A stretch of DNA of 64,000 nt from Micromonospora craniellae. Its GTDB lineage: Bacteria > Actinomycetota > Actinomycetes > Mycobacteriales > Micromonosporaceae. The position numbers and the translations under genes are program-made. The stretch spans positions 744,001 to 808,000 of the forward strand of contig NZ_CP061725.1 in NCBI RefSeq assembly GCF_014764405.1. Direction: 5' to 3'. The notes beneath the pieces are model-generated. The model worked only from the letters and a program-made list of their open reading frames with translations, searched no databases and was not told the origin of the DNA. This document shows positions 61,809 through 64,000 of the stretch, piece by piece; position 1 is the first letter of the stretch; every line of letters begins with the position of its first letter.

Positions 61809-62195
61809 TTAGTCGAAGCTGCCCACGTGGGTGGCGGGAGTGGACTGGTCGCTCGTGCTGCCGCCGGACGGGGTGCTCAGCCCGCCGGTGGTGGCGTCGC
61901 CGGTGGTGGTCGGCGCCACCGTGCCCCGGTGCCGCTCCGGCTGACGGGCCACCCGACGGGCGCTGGCCGGTCCGGCCGTACCGCCCGTCGTGGTGATCGC
62001 GCCCTGCCCCCGGGTGGGACCGCCGTCACGCAGCACGGTGGGGTCGATCGGCACGTGTGCCGGATCGTCCCGGTCGTCGCGCTGGATGGCACTCTCCACA
62101 TCGGTGGGCGGCACGGTCACCTCGTCCACGGCGCCCTCGCCGTACACGCCGCCGGCGATCCGTTCCTCGGCCCGGCGGGCGGCGTTCTGTCGCAT
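61809..62195 (-). CDS. Small hydrophilic protein, unrecognised
   Basis: 128 residues: MRQNAARRAEERIAGGVYGEG and an acidic stretch, then a disordered Thr/Gly/Ser/Pro-rich C-terminal half. No signal or membrane segment. ATG at 62195 has GAGGAC at good spacing; a GTG 15 bases upstream lacks one. May be a cytoplasmic disordered protein. It is coding by codon bias, function unknown. Confidence 0.6.
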   Translation of the reverse strand: MRQNAARRAEERIAGGVYGEGAVDEVTVPPTDVESAIQRDDRDDPAHVPIDPTVLRDGGPTRGQGAITTTGGTAGPASARRVARQPERHRGTVAPTTTGDATTGGLSTPSGGSTSDQSTPATHVGSFD

Positions 62196-62582
62196 GTCGT
62201 CCTCACGCACGATCCATCACCTCGCAGAAGCGTCGGTCCTGATGGCGTGCCCGGTGACCGGCCCGGCAAACCCGCACCACCCGTCCACCGGTCCGCGTCG
62301 GTGGCTCGGTGACGGGCGCCGGTTGCTCGTGGGCGAGGGGGGGGTCTTGCTCGTGGGCGAGGGGCGTCGGAACGCGACATCCGACTCGTTCGGGAGGCAT
62401 TCGTCGGTCCGGGCAGGTATCTCCGGCTCGACAGATCAGGGCAGGTGGCGGGGTGTTACTGCCCCCCGGCCGCCGGGTAGACGCCGGGTGCCCCCGCCAA
62501 GTGCGCGAACCGTGCCGTGGCCGACACGCGGTAGCGGGGCGAGGGTCGCAGGTGACGACTCATCACATCCTGAGGAGGACAG
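62196..62582. other. 387-base gap between two small genes
   Basis: No gene seen. It holds the 18-base direct repeat listed next and the leader of the plus-strand gene at 62583. Confidence 0.5.
62323..62364. repeat. 18-base direct repeat
   Basis: TTGCTCGTGGGCGAGGGG is present at 62323-62340 and 62347-62364, 24 bases apart, in the gap. Probably a local duplication. Confidence 0.6.
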
Positions 62583-62966
62583 ATGAGCACGCAGGCTGCA
62601 TCCACCAGGCCGATGAACCGTCCGATGCAGGACGTCCAGCACCGGCAGGCCATGCAGGAGGCACCCACCCGCCCGATGCCGGCGATGCACGACGGGCACC
62701 GGGAGGAGATGATGTCCCCGGGTACGGAGACCAAGAACTCGTTCCTGACGACCGAGTTCTGGATCTACGCGGCGGCTGTCACCCTCGTGGTGATCTCTGC
62801 CTTCTGGCGTGGGACCACTGCGAACGGCCTGAACCTGAACAACCCCGGCCAGGCGTGGTTCTTCATCACGCTGCTGACCATCGGTTACCTGGGTAGCCGT
62901 GGCCTCGCCAAGGCGGGTAGCCAGCGGCGTTCGGCTGCGGAGCGCAAGCAGCGCGGGCGGCGCTGA
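62583..62966 (+). CDS. Small two-helix membrane protein
   Basis: 127 residues. A Met/Gln/Pro/His-rich cytoplasmic N-terminus (about 45 residues) is followed by two transmembrane helices (FWIYAAAVTLVVISAFW and AWFFITLLTIGYLGSRG) and a basic tail. It resembles small conserved actinobacterial membrane proteins of unknown function. Ribosome site TGAGGAGGAC six bases before ATG. A strong terminator follows. Confidence 0.75.
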   Translation: MSTQAASTRPMNRPMQDVQHRQAMQEAPTRPMPAMHDGHREEMMSPGTETKNSFLTTEFWIYAAAVTLVVISAFWRGTTANGLNLNNPGQAWFFITLLTIGYLGSRGLAKAGSQRRSAAERKQRGRR

Positions 62967-62977
62967 CCCCTCGCGTG

Positions 62978-63013
62978 CGGTGGCCCTCCGGGAGACTTCC
63001 CGGAGGGCCACCG
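62978..63013. terminator. Terminator after small membrane protein gene
   Basis: CGGTGGCCCTCCGGGA-GACT-TCCCGGAGGGCCACCG: 16 exact pairs and a 4-base loop, 11 bases after the stop. Also serves the convergent Spo0M gene. Confidence 0.8.
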
Positions 63014-63053
63014 TCCTGTCTCCACGCGTCCCGCCGAACGCGTGCGGCGTCGC

Positions 63054-64000
63054 CTAGAACTCCTCGAAGCCGCCGAAGTCACCGCCGCCGTCGAAGTCAC
63101 CGCCGAAGTCGCCGGCCGCCTCGGTGACCTCCTCCTCGCCACCGTCGAAGGCGTTGCCGATCATGTGACCGGCGAGCATGCCGCCCGCCGCGCCGAGCGC
63201 CGCGCCGGCGACCACGCCGCCCATGCCGACCCCGCCCCGCCGCTGCGGCGGGCCGAACTTGTTCGGGGCGCCGTAACCCTGCGGACCGTAGCCCTGCGGC
63301 GCGCCGTACCCCGGCGGGCCGAAACCGGGCGCACCGTAGCCCTGGGGGCCGTACCCCTGGGCACGCAACGCGCCGAACCGCCCGATCGTCTCCTGGATCC
63401 AGCCGTCGACCGTCTCCACCCAGTCGGACCGCTCGGCGTCGGAGTGGGCCACCTGGTACCGGCCGAACACATCCTGGCCCGGTGCGAGGAACCCGCCCCG
63501 CTTGTCGCACTCCAGCACCACGTCCACGCCGTGCGGGTTGGCCACGAACGTCACTTCGAGCTCGTTGACGGTCTGCGCGTACTGAGGCGCGGCGAAGAAC
63601 TCGATCTCCTGGTAGAACGGCAGCGTCTGGCGTACGCCCTGGATCATGCCGCGCTCCAGGTCGGCCTTCTTGAAGCGGAAGCCGAGCTGGAGGAACGCCT
63701 CCAGGATCCGCTCCTGCACCGGCAGCGGGTGCACGTTGATCTCGTCCAGGTCGCCCTTGTCGACCGCGCGGGCAATCGCCAGCTCGGTACGCAGACCCAT
63801 CGTCATGCCGTGCAGCCGCTGGCCGTACAGCCCGGTGATGGGAGTCTCCCACGGCACCGGAAGCTGGAAGGGGATGGACAGCGCCTGCTTCGCGGCAAGC
63901 TGGAGCGGGCCGCTGACGACCTGCCGGTGGAACTCCATCACCCCGGCCTGCTCACCGACCTCGACCCGGGTGACCAGGCCGATCACGATCTGCTCGATGC
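63054..64000 (-). CDS. Spo0M-family sporulation-control protein, 5' end outside window
   Basis: At least 315 residues visible; the frame stays open to the window edge (…IEQIVIGLVTRVEVGEQAG), where Spo0M proteins have about 50 more N-terminal residues. The arrestin-like beta-sandwich region continues with IPFQLPVPWETPI and LDEINVHPLPVQERIL, followed by DVVLECDKRGG. The C-terminal part is an actinomycete-type tail with GYGPQGYGAPG repeats, a hydrophobic Gly/Ala segment (GGVVAGAALGAAGGMLAGHMIGN) and an acidic Gly/Phe end. Spo0M affects sporulation in Bacillus; the role here is inferred. An internal GTG at 63986 is not the real start. Confidence 0.88.
   Translation of the reverse strand, partial: IEQIVIGLVTRVEVGEQAGVMEFHRQVVSGPLQLAAKQALSIPFQLPVPWETPITGLYGQRLHGMTMGLRTELAIARAVDKGDLDEINVHPLPVQERILEAFLQLGFRFKKADLERGMIQGVRQTLPFYQEIEFFAAPQYAQTVNELEVTFVANPHGVDVVLECDKRGGFLAPGQDVFGRYQVAHSDAERSDWVETVDGWIQETIGRFGALRAQGYGPQGYGAPGFGPPGYGAPQGYGPQGYGAPNKFGPPQRRGGVGMGGVVAGAALGAAGGMLAGHMIGNAFDGGEEEVTEAAGDFGGDFDGGGDFGGFEEF

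Noticed and set aside
1..64000. CRISPR arrays or rRNA genes
   Set aside because: No regularly spaced direct repeats and no rRNA-like conserved sequence were seen.

Overview
The base composition (very high G+C with strong G/C third-position bias), GTG and TTG starts with GGAGG-type ribosome sites, an SsgB-like sporulation protein, a Spo0M homologue, a RepSA-type integrative element and family-2 cellulose-binding modules joined by Pro/Thr linkers all point to a filamentous, sporulating actinomycete. Micromonosporaceae (Micromonospora-like) fits best. This assignment is inferred from gene content and style; no marker gene is in the window.

Layout. 0-7 kb: the end of a secreted GH5 cellulase, a YccF membrane protein, a VKOR/DsbA disulfide-forming pair, an FAD monooxygenase-like protein, a bile-acid:sodium-symporter family transporter and a secreted CBM2 protein. 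7-30 kb: a plant-polysaccharide (arabinan-type) utilisation locus. It has a sugar ABC importer (lipoprotein plus two permeases; no ATPase, presumably a shared one), a GH127 beta-L-arabinofuranosidase, a 1578-residue secreted multidomain enzyme, a GH43 enzyme, and at the end a WxL-like protein with its DUF916 partner. Three LacI-family regulators and two kinds of candidate operator (GTTAGCGCTAAC and CGAAA-N4-TTTCG) surround it. A P450 carries the same operator type. A CBM2-linked zinc protease closes the region.

30-36 kb: two decayed genes (an XRE fragment abutting a palindromic repeat, and a broken S33 peptidase), an AlkD-like protein and a secreted trypsin-like protease. 33.7-40.8 kb: an iron-box-controlled exporter (DrrA-type ATPase plus two permeases), then a second iron box and an IrtA/IrtB-like ABC pair with a TetR regulator. 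This looks like siderophore or metallophore traffic.

41.7-51.1 kb: an accessory region. It holds gene fragments (MerR, isoprenylcysteine methyltransferase-like, tyrosine integrase, XRE) and the remains of a pSAM2-like integrative element: XRE regulator, Nudix protein, RepSA initiator, excisionase and a broken integrase ending next to tRNA-Val(CAC). No FtsK/TraB-type transfer gene is present, so the element is probably immobile.

51-64 kb: mainly chromosomal housekeeping and development. This includes a PGPGW membrane protein, an SsgB-like protein, an internally deleted SDR, AraC, Rrf2 and MarR regulators, a VOC protein divergent from MarR across a palindrome, a TPR/Trp-repeat/FnIII membrane protein, a HelR/HelD-like helicase, two small proteins and the start-truncated Spo0M homologue.

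Many genes are bounded by clear GC-rich stem-loops, which help define transcription units. Starts were chosen by ribosome site and family length, and several are shorter than the longest open frame.
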